This document shows, in pieces, positions 22,235 through 34,260 of a DNA stretch of 64,000 bases (its first letter is position 1; each line of letters opens with the position of its first letter). The DNA is taken from NCBI GenBank assembly GCA_032622095.1, contig CP136066.1, positions 63,332,609 through 63,396,608 on the forward strand. The letters are read 5' to 3'. The notes under the pieces were generated by a model. That model made no database searches. It saw only the letters and a list, made by a program, of their open reading frames with translations, and was not told the DNA's origin. Source of the stretch: Siphonodentalium dalli. Taxonomy: Eukaryota; Mollusca; Scaphopoda; Gadilida; Siphonodentaliidae. A program made the position numbers and the translations under genes.

Positions 22235-23974
22235 GTAAGTGAAATTATCGCATGGACACTGCCAAAAGGTTGTTCTTAAATTTAGAATTACGAGGTCCCA
22301 ATTTTCAGGATCATGTCAACATTTTACCTTGCATGTAGCTTCAAAATTTAATTGCTAAATGCAATCATCGTGAAAAGTAGTGTTTTACAATTATCCATAA
22401 CTCGAAACAATATGGAGACATGTTTAACAAATTCATATTCATGTTATCTTTCACAAAGAGTTCCACCTGCTATATACAGTATGGCCTTTATGTCATAACC
22501 TCGAGAGCATGGGGTACAAATTCGAATCCTCACATATACAGCAAACACTAAAGTTCTGGACGGCATGGAACAATAAAGAGCGTCCCTTGTTTGTCTATTC
22601 CTGTGGTGGTAGAAGTAATGAGAGTTTCTTTCACTTCGGTGGTAACATTGAAAACAGCATATGGAGCCGATATATCAATATATCGTGTATTTATCATGTT
22701 TGACGCCCCACCCAAACAGAAACCACGTCCCTGTATATGACCAAGTGAGTGTTATTGGAATTCAAGCTAGAAATCGTGTAGCAAACTTTTCCTCGAAGCG
22801 GCGATATTTTATTGCAGATCAGCACATATTTACAAGGACATCAAACACGCCGATATTACACAAGGGCGCCTGTCGCCAACGTACGCAAATTGTGATTATA
22901 TAACGGAGTGCAGACCTTCTCCACATGCATTATAGAAGTATTTATGATACCGACAGATATGCAGCGTGATACAATGTAAGCTTGATAAAAACATGTCGCC
23001 ATATAACTGTTTAATGTGAAGGCTATGACTGAGCTTTTTGCCTGAGGCCAAATAATCGCCCAACGCGATAGTGGGTGATTATCTGTGTCTCAGACACTTC
23101 AGAGACTGTACATTCTTAATATATCAGTTGGTGTAGTTAAACGGACATGGCTCATTCGAACCTACAAATTTGTTTTGTACGTAATTTGGAGCGACGGATA
23201 AGATAGGTCGATAATTAAACGAACTATTGGTATACCATCTTCATGTGCTCCGAAAAACACTGGTCAAAGTCACAAAACGCTCTTTATTCATTTACTGCTG
23301 CCATATCAGGAATGGACTACCACGGAACGCTCTTTTCTGTTCCATGCTGTGCAAATGGCAGTTTAGTGTTTGGTACCCGACAACATTGTTCACATGTGTA
23401 TTTTTCATTACGTCAATGCGTCTTCGAGATATGTATCGACCTATTTCGATACTGAGAAAAATTCAAAAGCGAATAATATTTTGCCTATTTTGGAGCGCAA
23501 ACCGCCACGTGGCTTTAACTCGGCTCAAATCGTATCTTTTAGCTGTTAATCATACGGACCCCGTTTAAATATTGAAATTTGAAAATGTTTACAGGGTATC
23601 TCTTATCCTCGTAGCTCATGGTCAATTACACATATGTGTTAATATGGATTAACTTGAGAAACTGGCATGTTAACTTGAGAATCTGGCATATTTTAATTGT
23701 ATTTTATGATTATATATTATGTATATGAGTTACCCCTGTTGTCTCCACCGCCCTCCGGTATGTACGCCTATGCCAATACAACGATGGTGCGACTTGTCTA
23801 TTGTCATCGACAGCAAAATTATGCCTTCGTTTGTCTGGCGTTGGTATCTATATACAACTAGCACTAAATAATATGACAATTCATAGTACTATACATGTCC
23901 AAACAACATAACTACGCACTCGCTCTCATCAATACTGTACAAATATATCTGCACAATTATGGTAGTCAATATAG
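22235..23974. other. No supported gene (possible intron)
   Basis: If the exon at 21995-22234 is real this begins its first intron. A 113-codon plus-strand frame at 23227-23568 has no recognisable domain and looks like chance. No repeats are obvious. Confidence 0.4.
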
Positions 23975-24185
23975 TCTCCATCGCGGGCGCGCGATCTAAT
24001 AGTGGATATCCGCTCCAGACAGTGTTATGTCATCAGATTAACATAATTCTGCAGTTTCGCGGGCTCCGCGATGGACCAGCCCGCGATGAATCCCACTATT
24101 TATCGACCCGCGATGCTTCCAATCGCAATCCAATAGTGGCCGCGATTGACCGGATACACCCCGCGAAGTGGTGAATGATGGGGTA
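23975..24185. repeat. CGCGG-rich dispersed segment, copy 2
   Basis: Words such as CGCGGGCGCGCGAT, TTCGCGGGCTCCGCGATGG, CCCGCGATG and CCCCGCGAAGTGG are clustered here. The composition and words match the segment at 20590-20820 and stand out from the AT-rich surroundings. Confidence 0.4.
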
Positions 24186-24970
24186 AAGTTAATTCGCGAT
24201 AGACGCACTGTATGGTAGTCATTGGTACTCACAATCCGTGATATTATGCATATTCGTTCCCCATTTCTGGTCCGTCACATGTCATAGAACATCAAAATAT
24301 GACAACCGATCGACTCTTGAGTTATGATGCAAAATGTTTGTACGGACGGGCGCACGGACGGCTCGAGACGTCAACTATATACCCGCCGACTAATATCGGG
24401 GGTATAATAACCATATATCTATGTGTATACCTAACCAAAACAATTCCCCTCCTCACCCACCCCGGTGGATAAGACTAAAGAGTTCTTTGATCATGCACAA
24501 ATAATGGTAGAACCCCTGACCTGTTTACCACTATTTACACTGGCCAGTGTTCTCTGTCAGACTACACACGCTCGATATATTAAGGCTATAATGCGGTCTA
24601 GGGCAATTTGTGACATACAGTGTACCTACACAATGCTTTATTATTGTTGTTAGATACTAGAAACACCAGGAAACACCTGGAAATACAGTTTATTTTTCGT
24701 TTTTCTGACCTGTGCTTTACCGATTAAGGATGTTATTGCTTGAGTTTTAATTTTACACACTTTGCACCAAAAAAGGATAGTGGAATGGGATTGAAAGGCA
24801 GTTAACACAGTTATTGAAGAACGGCTAAAAAACTCTGAATTTTTTATAAAAACATGAGAAAGGGGGTGGGTCCCTAACATTTGGAGGAACAAATTTGCAT
24901 AAATGGGGTGGTGGGTCCCTCGGGGTCTGAACAAAACTTTTTGGGCCCTATATGTGCAATTGTTTTCCAG

Positions 24971-25092
24971 ACCCCCCTCCCCCCCACTGCCGACGAGCGT
25001 AACACTTTTTTGGGCATTGTGGAGAGAAGAATCAAAATATTAAAGAACAAAGAAACCGGCACCATTCACCAGCGCCGGAAAAATGATGCATG
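24971..25092 (+). CDS. Candidate exon, Myb/SANT-like DNA-binding domain start
   Basis: The acceptor TGTTTTCCAG|ACC and donor GCATG|GTAAGA bracket 122 bases open in one frame: TADERNTFLGIVERRIKILK, then NKETGTIHQRRKNDA followed by a split Trp codon. This matches the start of Myb/SANT-like domains as in NAIF1 and Harbinger-associated proteins (F/L-x-x-I/L-V-x-x-x-x-x-I-L-x-N-K-x-T ... K-x-x-A-W). The rest of the domain (I-x-x-x-F) should be in a further exon that I did not find. The exon enters in phase 0, compatible with the exon at 21995, but linkage is unproven. Confidence 0.4.
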
Positions 25093-25231
25093 GTAAGAAA
25101 TTTATTTGGAAATAGCAGGGAAATATCCAAACAGATCCAAAACACAAACAAAATTCTTCTGAGACGTTATCATCTTGGCTCTTCATTTTCACACTGTGCT
25201 AATTAAAAAACCTCATTAATATCATTGAAAC

Positions 25232-25756
25232 TCATTCTGCAGATATATAAACGCAAGCATGAGTCTCCACACAATTATACCCAAAAATTATACCGCTATA
25301 CATGCCGATTGTGGCCGGTGAGTGTTCATGAATTAGTCGTAAGACGGCGTCAATTGACAGGTGACAAATCTGATAGATTGGATCAATCACACCATCGACA
25401 GCGTGTGTCGTTTGCGCTAAAGCAAAGATAGCCTTGCGTTCAGCCGCTACCATATAAACTACCTGGTTTATAAAATAGTTTCGCTTGGTGAATAGCACCC
25501 CTGGTGCCTTGATAAAACCGCGCGGTGCGGAAAAAAAAGTCCGCCTATCCGACAAAGCCAACATACGGATTCTGAAGTTAGTGTTCATGCTAACCAAAAA
25601 TGTAGGTATCATAAATTCCCTCTCGAGGCGACATTTATGTCCATATTTGCTTAGAATATCCCCCCTCGTCGACAGCACGTAGACATCGATAAACCTGACA
25701 TCGACCGCATCGCAGCGCAAATAGAAAAATAATGCAAACATTAGAAGTTCTCGCAT
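25232..25756 (-). CDS. Uncertain 174-codon ORF divergent from the GCNT-like gene
   Basis: The ORF starts 49 bases from the GCNT-like start, on the opposite strand. Its N-terminus (MRELLMFALFFYLRCDAVDV) could be a signal peptide with cleavage after about residue 17. The rest (FIDVYVLSTRGDILS, GYNCVETHACVYI) matches nothing I know. It could be a secreted protein expressed from a shared promoter, or a chance frame. Length alone is weak evidence. Confidence 0.2.
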   Translation of the reverse strand: MRELLMFALFFYLRCDAVDVRFIDVYVLSTRGDILSKYGHKCRLEREFMIPTFLVSMNTNFRIRMLALSDRRTFFSAPRGFIKAPGVLFTKRNYFINQVVYMVAAERKAIFALAQTTHAVDGVIDPIYQICHLSIDAVLRLIHEHSPATIGMYSGIIFGYNCVETHACVYISAE

Positions 25757-25805
25757 AATTAGTAAATCGACTGAACGTTATCTGCATACACACATTCGGT
25801 ATAGA

Positions 25806-26750
25806 ATGTTGCGTTACACATGTGGAAGGGTGGCCAGGTATCGGTGTTGGACATTTCGTGTTCTGATTGCTGTTTTATTTGCGACAACCTGTTTGGTTGT
25901 CTTAATGTGTATGAGAAGTGATATTGTTAAACATTCCAACTTTGACTCGGAAGACGATCGAACCGTTTCCTCGGTTGACTGTATCAAACTTTCTGATGTT
26001 AAATATATGGAGGACGATCGAACCGTTTACTCAGTTGACTGCCGGCTGTTGTTTGGGGGAGATAAGACAGAAGAAACTAGAGCATTCTCACTATTGAACA
26101 CATCCCACAGCGACTCTGACATGCGTCATGTTGATAGCAGTCTACGACAAAAACTCCATACGCAAACTTGTTCTCAGTTCGTCAAATCGAGAGGCTATGC
26201 CATGGAGAAAATAACGACAGAGGAGAAAGGGACGCCAATAGCGTTTTCTTTGATGGTTTTCAAAGATGTTATTCAGGTGGAAAGACTTCTCCGCGCAATA
26301 TATCGACCAACTAATTTATACTGTATCCACGTGGATAACGTGTCACCAGAGATATTCAAGTCTGAAATAGCACTTCTTTCAAGCTGCTTCAATAACGTGT
26401 TTCCGTCGCCGCTCTCGGTGGATGTAAAGTGGGGCCAGTTCTCTGTTCTATTGCCAGAAATAATTTGCATGAAAGAACTGTGGAAGAGAGGAAGAAACTG
26501 GAAGTATTTCATCAATCTCACAGGCCAAGAATTTCCACTAAAAACCAACTACGAGCTCGCGAGAATACTGAACGCTTACGGTGGGGCCAACGATATGGAA
26601 GCTGTCAGGTATGCACATTATTTGAACTTCCAGTTAGAAATTCAAGTTTGTCACCAAATTTGGATCCCCCGCAAACAAAGTTTGTTTAGTAAGCTGCTGG
26701 TGCAGGTATTTATGCACGAAATGTACCCTCATTTTGACTTCGGGTCTTGA
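25806..26750 (+). CDS. Core-2-type beta-1,6-N-acetylglucosaminyltransferase (GCNT/GT14), truncated or spliced
   Basis: This is a Golgi type II membrane enzyme family that adds beta-1,6-GlcNAc branches to O-glycans. Residues 1-18 are a basic cytosolic tail and about 19-36 the membrane anchor (LIAVLFATTCLVVLMCM). A stem follows with a 20-residue duplication (EDDRTVSSVDC and EDDRTVYSVDC, about residues 49-60 and 69-80). The Branch domain then starts: CSQFVKSRGYAMEKITTEEK, IAFSLMVFKDVIQVERLLRA, IYRPTNLYCIHVD, WKYFINLTGQEFPLKTNYE. Family members are about 430 residues, but this frame stops after 314. The C-terminal third, including the acidic motif region, is absent. A possible donor, GCAG|GTATTT at 26706, may splice to an exon I could not find, or the gene is a truncated duplicate. 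The N-terminal identification is firm. Confidence 0.75.
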   Translation: MLRYTCGRVARYRCWTFRVLIAVLFATTCLVVLMCMRSDIVKHSNFDSEDDRTVSSVDCIKLSDVKYMEDDRTVYSVDCRLLFGGDKTEETRAFSLLNTSHSDSDMRHVDSSLRQKLHTQTCSQFVKSRGYAMEKITTEEKGTPIAFSLMVFKDVIQVERLLRAIYRPTNLYCIHVDNVSPEIFKSEIALLSSCFNNVFPSPLSVDVKWGQFSVLLPEIICMKELWKRGRNWKYFINLTGQEFPLKTNYELARILNAYGGANDMEAVRYAHYLNFQLEIQVCHQIWIPRKQSLFSKLLVQVFMHEMYPHFDFGS

Positions 26751-26759
26751 TGGCAGAGT

Positions 26760-28110
26760 GCTTGTTGATTGACATTTTCTCGGTTAGGTGATCTTGTTCG
26801 TGGTCATATCCCGCCATTTTGAAATCCAAGATGGCCGCCGTTATCAATTTTGGATATTCCTTGTTTTATTAAATCACTCGTTGTGCGTCAGTTTGGATTC
26901 TCTAGCATAAACATTTTGATAACTTCATACATATACATATGCTACGGTCATAGACTAATACAAATGAAGGCAATTACTTGTAAAGAAAAACCATAATTTG
27001 AAAATTATTCACAAAAGTTTGGGTAAAAATGCGCTTTCTCACATTTGGTTACATTCCGTTTGTTTTGTTTCCGCACATAAGAGAAAGTCTATGTCACTGT
27101 GGGGGAACACAAGAGAAAGTCTATGTCACTGTGTAGGAACTTTTACATCGGAAGTTATTCTATTTCCGATTTTGTGATGGTTCAGAAATGATTTCTTTTG
27201 ATTATTTTGTGTACTTGAACCATAACATCAGGATAAAATCACGCAAAATTAGATAAATAATGCATTAAACGTTTCTGAATGAACAGAGCAGAAGTGTCGT
27301 GTTATCGAAAGCTGAACTTTAGATCACAATTAACTCGGAAATAGCGAGTTATCGTGTAATTACTTACGCAAGTAATGTTTTCAATCCATCCGGATCTCCG
27401 TTTCTTTGTTTCTTTGTTCGGATGGATGTCCTTCTCCGAATATGTTACATCTTACCGGAAGTACAGAATGTAAAGAGTGCACACACTCTAATATGAAATT
27501 GTTGCACGAAATATATTTTAAATCCACATATATATATAAGTTCCCGGCCCTCGGTGACGTTGGGGATAAGAGGCTAGGGACACCGGCAATGATAAATCCG
27601 TGTTGGTAACGACATTTACTATTTAATTTATATTAGACGCTTATATCATACGAGGAATCTACTCGCGTTGTTTGAAGATGCAAAGTGGCACCCTTTGCGT
27701 TATTAGAACAGGGTCGCGTCACCAACATTGATAAAATACTAACTTGCCAAAAGAACAGTTAACCATGCACATAGAACGTTTGGTTTCTTTTTAAATGCAA
27801 CATGTGTGTCAATTGAGTGACTGAACACGACTTGATCAGTGAGTAATCAGGTACTATAGTATCATGAAGAATGTGACAATCATCTACTATTGCAGTGAAT
27901 TCCAACCACGTCGATTGTACAAATTAAACAAGCAATCGCTTACGGCGGTATCGCCCGCCTATAGGTGGACAACGTTGGGCATGTGTATTTTCAAAATATG
28001 CTAAAAAATAATCGAAATCAGTTAGTATTTGTTTGTCATTGCATGGTTAATATCTGTTTTAGTTCGAGCTTACTTTGATACTATATATACTTCCCAGAAG
28101 ATGAAGCCTA
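26760..28110. other. Intergenic DNA with a short tandem duplication
   Basis: No gene or missing GCNT exon could be recognised. At about 27079-27140 a 32-base unit (AAGAGAAAGTCTATGTCACT) is tandemly duplicated. Confidence 0.45.
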
Positions 28111-28171
28111 AGCAGAATGAGGTCTCCAGAGGGTGAATTTGGTATTCACCCTCTGGGGACCTCATTCTGCT
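28111..28171. mobile_element. Short palindromic MITE, copy 2 (CAGAATGAGG family)
   Basis: This is a near-perfect hairpin with arms of about 28 bases (AGCAGAATGAGGTCTCCAGA on the left) around a TTGGT loop. Same family as 347-420 and 53630-53825, but with the GATGCTAGC centre deleted. Confidence 0.8.
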
Positions 28172-28832
28172 AATTGCAGGCTTGGTTTCATATGATCTCA
28201 CCAAAAATCTGTCAAATACGTTGATAATTGTTCGAAATAACTCCCGGACAACTTTTTGTGTGCTAAAAGCTGAGAATGACAATCAAGGGGCCCAAACACT
28301 TGTGAAAATGTTCGGCCGGGCTCAGTTTGCGAACTGGTTTCATTTAGATTGGCTAAATTATATTGATTGCCACATTATCTCCCAACTGAAGTGAGAAATC
28401 ATTGAAATATTTTATTTTTGATAGCCAGCACACATCTCTTGTAACGCTCCCCCCGTACGAAGATAACCGTTACAGGAATGACTAGTTGCTACTGGAAATA
28501 AAAACAGTACATTGACATTAGACTATTTGAAATATATGCGGCTAAATTGTAAGTGGAATTACATGTAAACTGTTGGGTGTTTCGTTAATTTTGATTTTTA
28601 GTGAAGAAGTTATATTTACACGAGACACCATTTGCTGGGATCTTGTATCATTTGAAATCTTGTTACGGGAAATACTTCTATTGTACAGGATATAGCAGTT
28701 TTACCTGCAGTTAGTTTTGAATGCAATCGATTTAAGTCCCTTTGTCGAATTCGTGCTCTTATTATGATATGAACACAAATATATGATAATACACCTTATC
28801 TACCATTTCCTATGAAATTCACTGGGTGGAAA

Positions 28833-29115
28833 ACCACCCAGGATGCATTACCGCGGTCGTATCGGCCCCGTCCTTGCGGACTTAGCATGTAATCAACATA
28901 TATATATATATATACGCCATCTTGTACCAAAGCACAGTGGCGCTCTCCTGCGGAGACATGTCCGCAACAAACGACCGCGTACCATGAGTGGACCATTACA
29001 TCGGACACATCAGACAACCACCCAGGATGCATTACCGCGGTCGTATCGGCCACGTCCTTGCGGATTTAGCATATAAGCAACAGATATAGATATATATACG
29101 TCATCATGTACCAAA
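28833..29115. repeat. Tandem duplication, period 184 bp
   Basis: ACCACCCAGGATGCATTACC starts at 28833 and at 29017, each followed by GCGGTCGTATCGGCC, a short (TA)n tract and GTACCAAAGCACAG. The copies differ by a few bases. The part between them (CCTGCGGAGACATG...) is unique. Confidence 0.75.
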
Positions 29116-29353
29116 GCACAGAATCAGTGCGAACACATGTGATAAATGGACCAGGGGCAAATGACCATGTACCAACGCGGGACACATTATCTCCATCACG
29201 ACGATGATTAGGAAATCACGTGGAAAACCGTGACCACTAGAAAACCGGGGTGGAAACATTACCGTGGCCAATGCCCTGAAAACAATGTTATTAACATATA
29301 CTACCTGTATGAGAGAATAGAGAAAACCTATGACGTGTCCAACATTTCCACAC

Positions 29354-29690
29354 TCATTGTGCCGGATCGGCGTGCAGAAACGTAAGAATCGACGCCCGGA
29401 TGCTAAATTGGAGGCACTTATGTCCGGCATCGTTCAAATGGATGAGATCGTCGTCCATTTTCCTATTGAAATTTTGCCACATGCGGGGATGTTTATGGCA
29501 AGTAACATATGGACGATCTGGGTCCTCGAAATAAGTGGCCATCATCCGGTTGAGGGTGGTACATTGGCGTGCGAATGGAATGCGTGGAGTGTAGTTCGGA
29601 TATTCGACAAGTCGATGGAGGCTAAATATAGTGCGCACCGCTGCCCTCTGGCATAATTGCACACACATATGGTACACAAAGTGGATCATT
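29354..29690 (-). pseudogene. SGNH-hydrolase-like C-terminal fragment
   Basis: The minus-strand frame reads CTTLNRMMATYFEDPDRPYV, then HPRMWQ and DDDLIHLNDAGHKCLQFSIR. The end matches the D-x-x-H-L-N-x-x-G block that carries the catalytic Asp/His of SGNH/GDSL hydrolases, with the preceding N-x-x-L and W blocks in the order seen in retroelement-associated esterase-like proteins of invertebrates. The GDS and GxN blocks are not visible upstream, so this is a fragment. Confidence 0.45.
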
Positions 29691-29814
29691 TACTAGCGAT
29701 ATACATGTATATATCAGAGATGTATACACGAGTTACGATCGTGAGCCAGCTGTGCCATTCAGATCACATGCACGCGCTTAGTTACAGAGAACAAAACGGA
29801 TGCTGCTCTTCAAT

Positions 29815-32800
29815 AGAATAGAATATAATTTATTAGCAAGAACATCCATATATAAGGACAGGTTGCTGATAATACATAATGAATAAAACAATCAAATAGC
29901 AAACATGCCGAAAAGTAGTACTAAAGCGTTCAAATAATAATACAAATGAAACTGATCAATCACATCGCGGCAATCTACGACGGAATGATTGCTTAATTGC
30001 TTACAGTTGGTCTGCGACTGTAAATACAATATCACAGTTACTGCCGGAGGCCATTGGTATCCAATAACCGTAAGCCAATTAGATGTCATTTCAAAAATCA
30101 GATCTCAATGCAAAGAACCTCCGGATCAGATTACATACACCTGCACAAATTTCGGGAAAATCGTTGATCATAATCACTTAAAATTTCTCTAGCGGGCAAA
30201 GTTGATCAAAATGGTGTACAGATCTCATCATCGATACTAAATCATTCCTGAGACCCGCATAAAGCGGGCAGTCCATCAGAAAGTGAAATTCATCTTCTAT
30301 AGAGCCAAGTTTACAAAATAAACATATTCTTTTCTCTACATCTACAGGGGGGTTTACAGGTCTGTCTTTTTATATGAGTAGTGGGTGATTACTAATCCGA
30401 AAACGAGCGAATGCGGTTCTATCCTCTATTGTGATAGTGTGAATAAGGTAAGGTTCGATATTGTAGTCATATTTAAAAAGTCGATACGTTCTCAGTTTAT
30501 TTGTTCCTGTGGGTGAGGCTTCGTCGCTGAGGCGTCCATGGGAGTCAGAAACATGGTTCGCCTTCGTAGTTATTTTGAATTTGCTTAGTGTTGGACTAAT
30601 GTTCCCTGTATTGCGCGGTATGTATAGTCCTGACGCCTTTAGTGATGCAAATGGGGACTCACAGACGGACCATACTCGCTGTTCTTCGACCGCTTCGTTT
30701 AATAATTTGCTGTGGTTGCGGGACGATAACTTTATGGCATACGACGCCATTCGACTGATCACATCAGTGTATATTGGATATATACCTAAGTCAGCACACA
30801 CAGCGTTATTCGACGCATTTCGCCCTGCATGTAGTATTTGTTTACAGAATTTTACCTGAAGCTTTTCACATGGCATACGTTCGTGATTCAACGGTGTTAT
30901 TTTAACGCCCCATAGTTCACTGCCATACAGACTAATTGGTTTGATGAGTTTATTGTAAAGTTTTGTATATGTGCGCAAAGGGAGTGTTGCTTTATCATTG
31001 CATGCACTTCTTAATGCAAATAAGTCTTTGCGAGCTTTAGCGCTCATATCGCATATAGCTTGTATGAATGTTCCATTACTAGTAAAATTTATTCCAAGAT
31101 ACGTGTATTCTTTCACGATTTCCAGTTTAGTTTTCTCGATGTAAAATTTTGGATTAATAGAACGATGTCTTGATCGAAATATTACATATTTAGTTTTCAC
31201 CTCATTAATTTTGAGATAATTAGTCCGCGTATATGCGTTTAGTTTATCTAAACAAAGCTGTAACCCATCCGGACTATTAGATAATAACACAAGATCGTCG
31301 GCAATTAACAAATGATTTACCTGGCTATTGCCAATTTGCACAGGGCAGCATGTATCATTGCAAAGTTTCCCAACATCGTCTATAAATATTTTAAATAACG
31401 TAGGTGACAGTATTTACCATTGGCGTACACCAATTGTTGACAAACACGAAGGCCCCAATCCTTTACAAGTTCTCACAGAATAATAACTCGAAGCATACAA
31501 TGATTTCAAAATTGTATGTAAGCGTCCAGTTATTCCTATTGATGCAAGTTTATGAAAAAGAAGAGTGCAATTGACAGTATCAAATGCTTTGCGAAAGTCA
31601 ACGAATGCACAATATACAGGTTTGCCAACGTGTTTGTACTTTTGTACAAACACGCTGTCTATTGTAGTTTTACCTTTACTAAACCCAAATTGGTGTCGCT
31701 TATGCTGCAGTTTGCCTCCAGAAAAGCGGTCAGACGGCGATTAATTATTTTATTGAACAGCTTTCCAAGATATGAGCTTAATGCTATTGCACGATAGTTA
31801 CTGGGATCACCTTTCTTGTACAATAAATGTAATACAGACCCGCTCCATTCAGTCGGATAGTGACCGGACTGTAAAATCATATTAAACATTTTAAGAATAT
31901 CACCAAGCTATATTGGCATTGTAATTAGCGTAAGCTTAATCAATTCATTGCAGATTTGATCTGGGCCTTCAGCTTTGCCATTGTTTAGAGTACGTGCAGC
32001 AGTTATAACCACTTCCGCAGATATATGCTCATTGTTTATTGGTATCTCTGAAAATCCATCAGAAGTGGACTTAATGTCTATTCGGTTTTCTGAATTGGAC
32101 GGACAAATGAGTTGTTTGAAAAAATCCACAGACTTATCAGGGTCGAGCCTATTATCAGAACGGGGTTTTCGTCGTATAGTTGGGCTATAACATTCCAATA
32201 TTTCTTGGGATCATCACTTTCCATTTGTTCTAAACTGGCATGAACGTCTGTATAACAAAAAATTCACTTCTTTTTTATTTCTTGCGTATACGTTTTTTTC
32301 ATAGTATGATATTTTAGTCTTAAAGTGGCATCGAATGGATTAATCTTCATTTCACGGATTATTCCATCTAGACTCTGCTTTAATTCCTTGCATCTATTAT
32401 CAAACCGTTTCCTCTTACGCGGTTGTGTTTTTCGGTTGTCATGCTTCCGCTTGCAAGTGTGCATATTAACACTAGTCTAGTTAATATCTCCGTGAAATAG
32501 ATTGCTGCTCGGGATACACCTGATTGATCATTAGAATATAACTGCATTCTATAATTCCCCAATTTATCGTTGAAAGCTTGTCCGGTCAAATAGTCGATTG
32601 CTTCTGTCGACTCATATCATTCCATATGAATCGGAGTGTTTTATTGTTGTATTTGTATTTCGTACTGGATTTGGGGAGCGAGCTGTCATTAACTTTAAAA
32701 TGTGAGACCTGTTGGCAGTGATCAGAATATTCAGTTGGAAGTTTAACACAGAAATAGTTTACGGACGAAAGAAACGGTTCAGACACAATCACATAATCAA

Positions 32801-33600
32801 AAACAACACTGGAACCGTTATACTGATAGCTAGTAAAATGCCCGAGACGATCACCTGGGCACCTGCCATTTGCTGTTCGAAGGCCAGCGCTATGGCATAA
32901 ATGAAGTAATTGTCGACCAAATGAGTTTACTTTTACGTCCATGCTATTACGTAAACTAGCAGTGTCGAGAGTATAATTTACTGGCAATGGCACGTGCCTT
33001 GTATCATCAGTAATATGATCCGGAAGCGTGCCCGTTCGAGCATTGAGATCGCCCCCAAGAATAATGGTCGTGTTATCCTTATACTTCGACAACGCCGTCT
33101 CTGCAGTTGTAAAGGCATCCTGGTCTCGGTTTTGGCCATTCCAAAAAGTTGAATTAGAAGGTGGTATATAGACATGCATAAAAACAACAGATGTTTGTGA
33201 ATTAATTAGCTCTCTGTGAAATTCAGCGCAGATAGCAATGTCCTTGATGACGAATGATGTTTTGAAAAATATCTTAAATTCAGAACGGTCATAAAATGCT
33301 ATACCTCCTTTCTGCCTCCTCCCCCCTGTACGGTGCATGTGTATGCACTCGTATCCCGGGATATCAATATCACTTTCTGAGTGATGCCACGTCTCCACCA
33401 ATGTAATGAAATCATAAGTAGTCAGTAAACTTTAAAATTCATGATCGTTCAATTTATGACGAAGACCTAGCACGTTCCAACTAGTGCACCGTAACGTTTT
33501 TGAAATGCCTTTCTCGGGACGTCCCGGTGAATTCATATTGATAAGCAATTTAAAGGTCATGTCAGCTGGTAGCCGAGATGAAATTCCTCTTAGTAAGTAA
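29815..33600 (-). mobile_element. LINE-C: non-LTR retrotransposon
   Basis: The minus strand holds an EEP plus RT ORF (33537 down to about 30190), a 3' untranslated region of about 370 bases, an AATAAA signal and an ATTCTATTCT end near 29815. No ORF1 is visible upstream of 33537, so the copy is 5' truncated or begins at ORF2. Target duplications were not found by eye. Confidence 0.7.
30190..33537 (-). pseudogene. LINE-C ORF2: endonuclease and reverse transcriptase, decayed
   Basis: The likely start is the ATG at 33537 (MNSPGRPEKG, then LRCTSWNVLGLRHKLND). After a frameshift near 33430 the EEP continues with GYECIHMHRTGGRRQKGGIA, IILGGDLNARTG and YSDHCQQVSHF, so the main nuclease motifs are present. 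RT pieces in several frames: NNGKAEGPDQICNELIK, YRAIALSSYLGKLFNKI, FVDFRKAFDTVN and LLIADDLVLLS (YADD with Tyr replaced by Ile). Then comes EYTYLGINFTSNG. After a shift near 30380 the C-terminal cluster CLFCKLGSIEDEFHFLMDC ends the protein. At least five frame breaks make it inactive. Confidence 0.8.
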
Positions 33601-33934
33601 ATATATATGCATGCATGTATACGTGGTGTACCACTTTCATGCGGATAAAGTGCTCTCTCTTTCTAACATGTACACACAGAAATATAAACATGAGTGCACA
33701 TGGTTAAATAAATGCTATTTACTGCATGGGAATTACTATCATTCGATTGGAGGTATGTTACGTATTAATTAAATCAGTTTGTCACACTCAAATTAAAGAC
33801 AAACACACTTTCCGTTTGATATTCCACGTTTTCACGAGGGCATAATATAGCTATTCACATGCAAACTGGATAAAGAGCATATGGTAAATATTTGGCTGTA
33901 AGCCCATCACATTGTAAACTTTAGCAGTTAGTGT
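33601..33934. other. Spacer between LINE-C and LINE-D
   Basis: No gene or repeat is recognised in these bases. They separate the 5' side of LINE-C from the 3' end of LINE-D. Confidence 0.4.
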
Positions 33935-34260
33935 AAACAATATTTTATTCTCAAGAATAGCACATATAATACATAATATAAGGACGATAACAATTTAACA
34001 TTAGAGAAAAGGATTTGGCAGTAAGCCAAAGGCTTATAGGTGGCCATTTCCTTAGTATATATATTGCATCATGGTTTGATTGGGTCTCAATGATGAATTG
34101 CCTGTTCCACAAGCACCCGCATTCTATCCCGTTGCCAATCGCTGCGAGTCCACCCCTCACACAGAATCACACCTCTGGCGTGCTTGAGTATACGAGAGCA
34201 CAATATTTTTGTTTTATGTAGGCCTTTGGTTCACGCTTTACAGGTCATAACCATATTATG

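Noticed and set aside
23227-23568. 113-codon plus-strand frame with hydrophobic stretches
   Set aside because: It looked briefly like membrane-protein segments, but no family motif, no splice-site support, and two overlapping frames are equally open.
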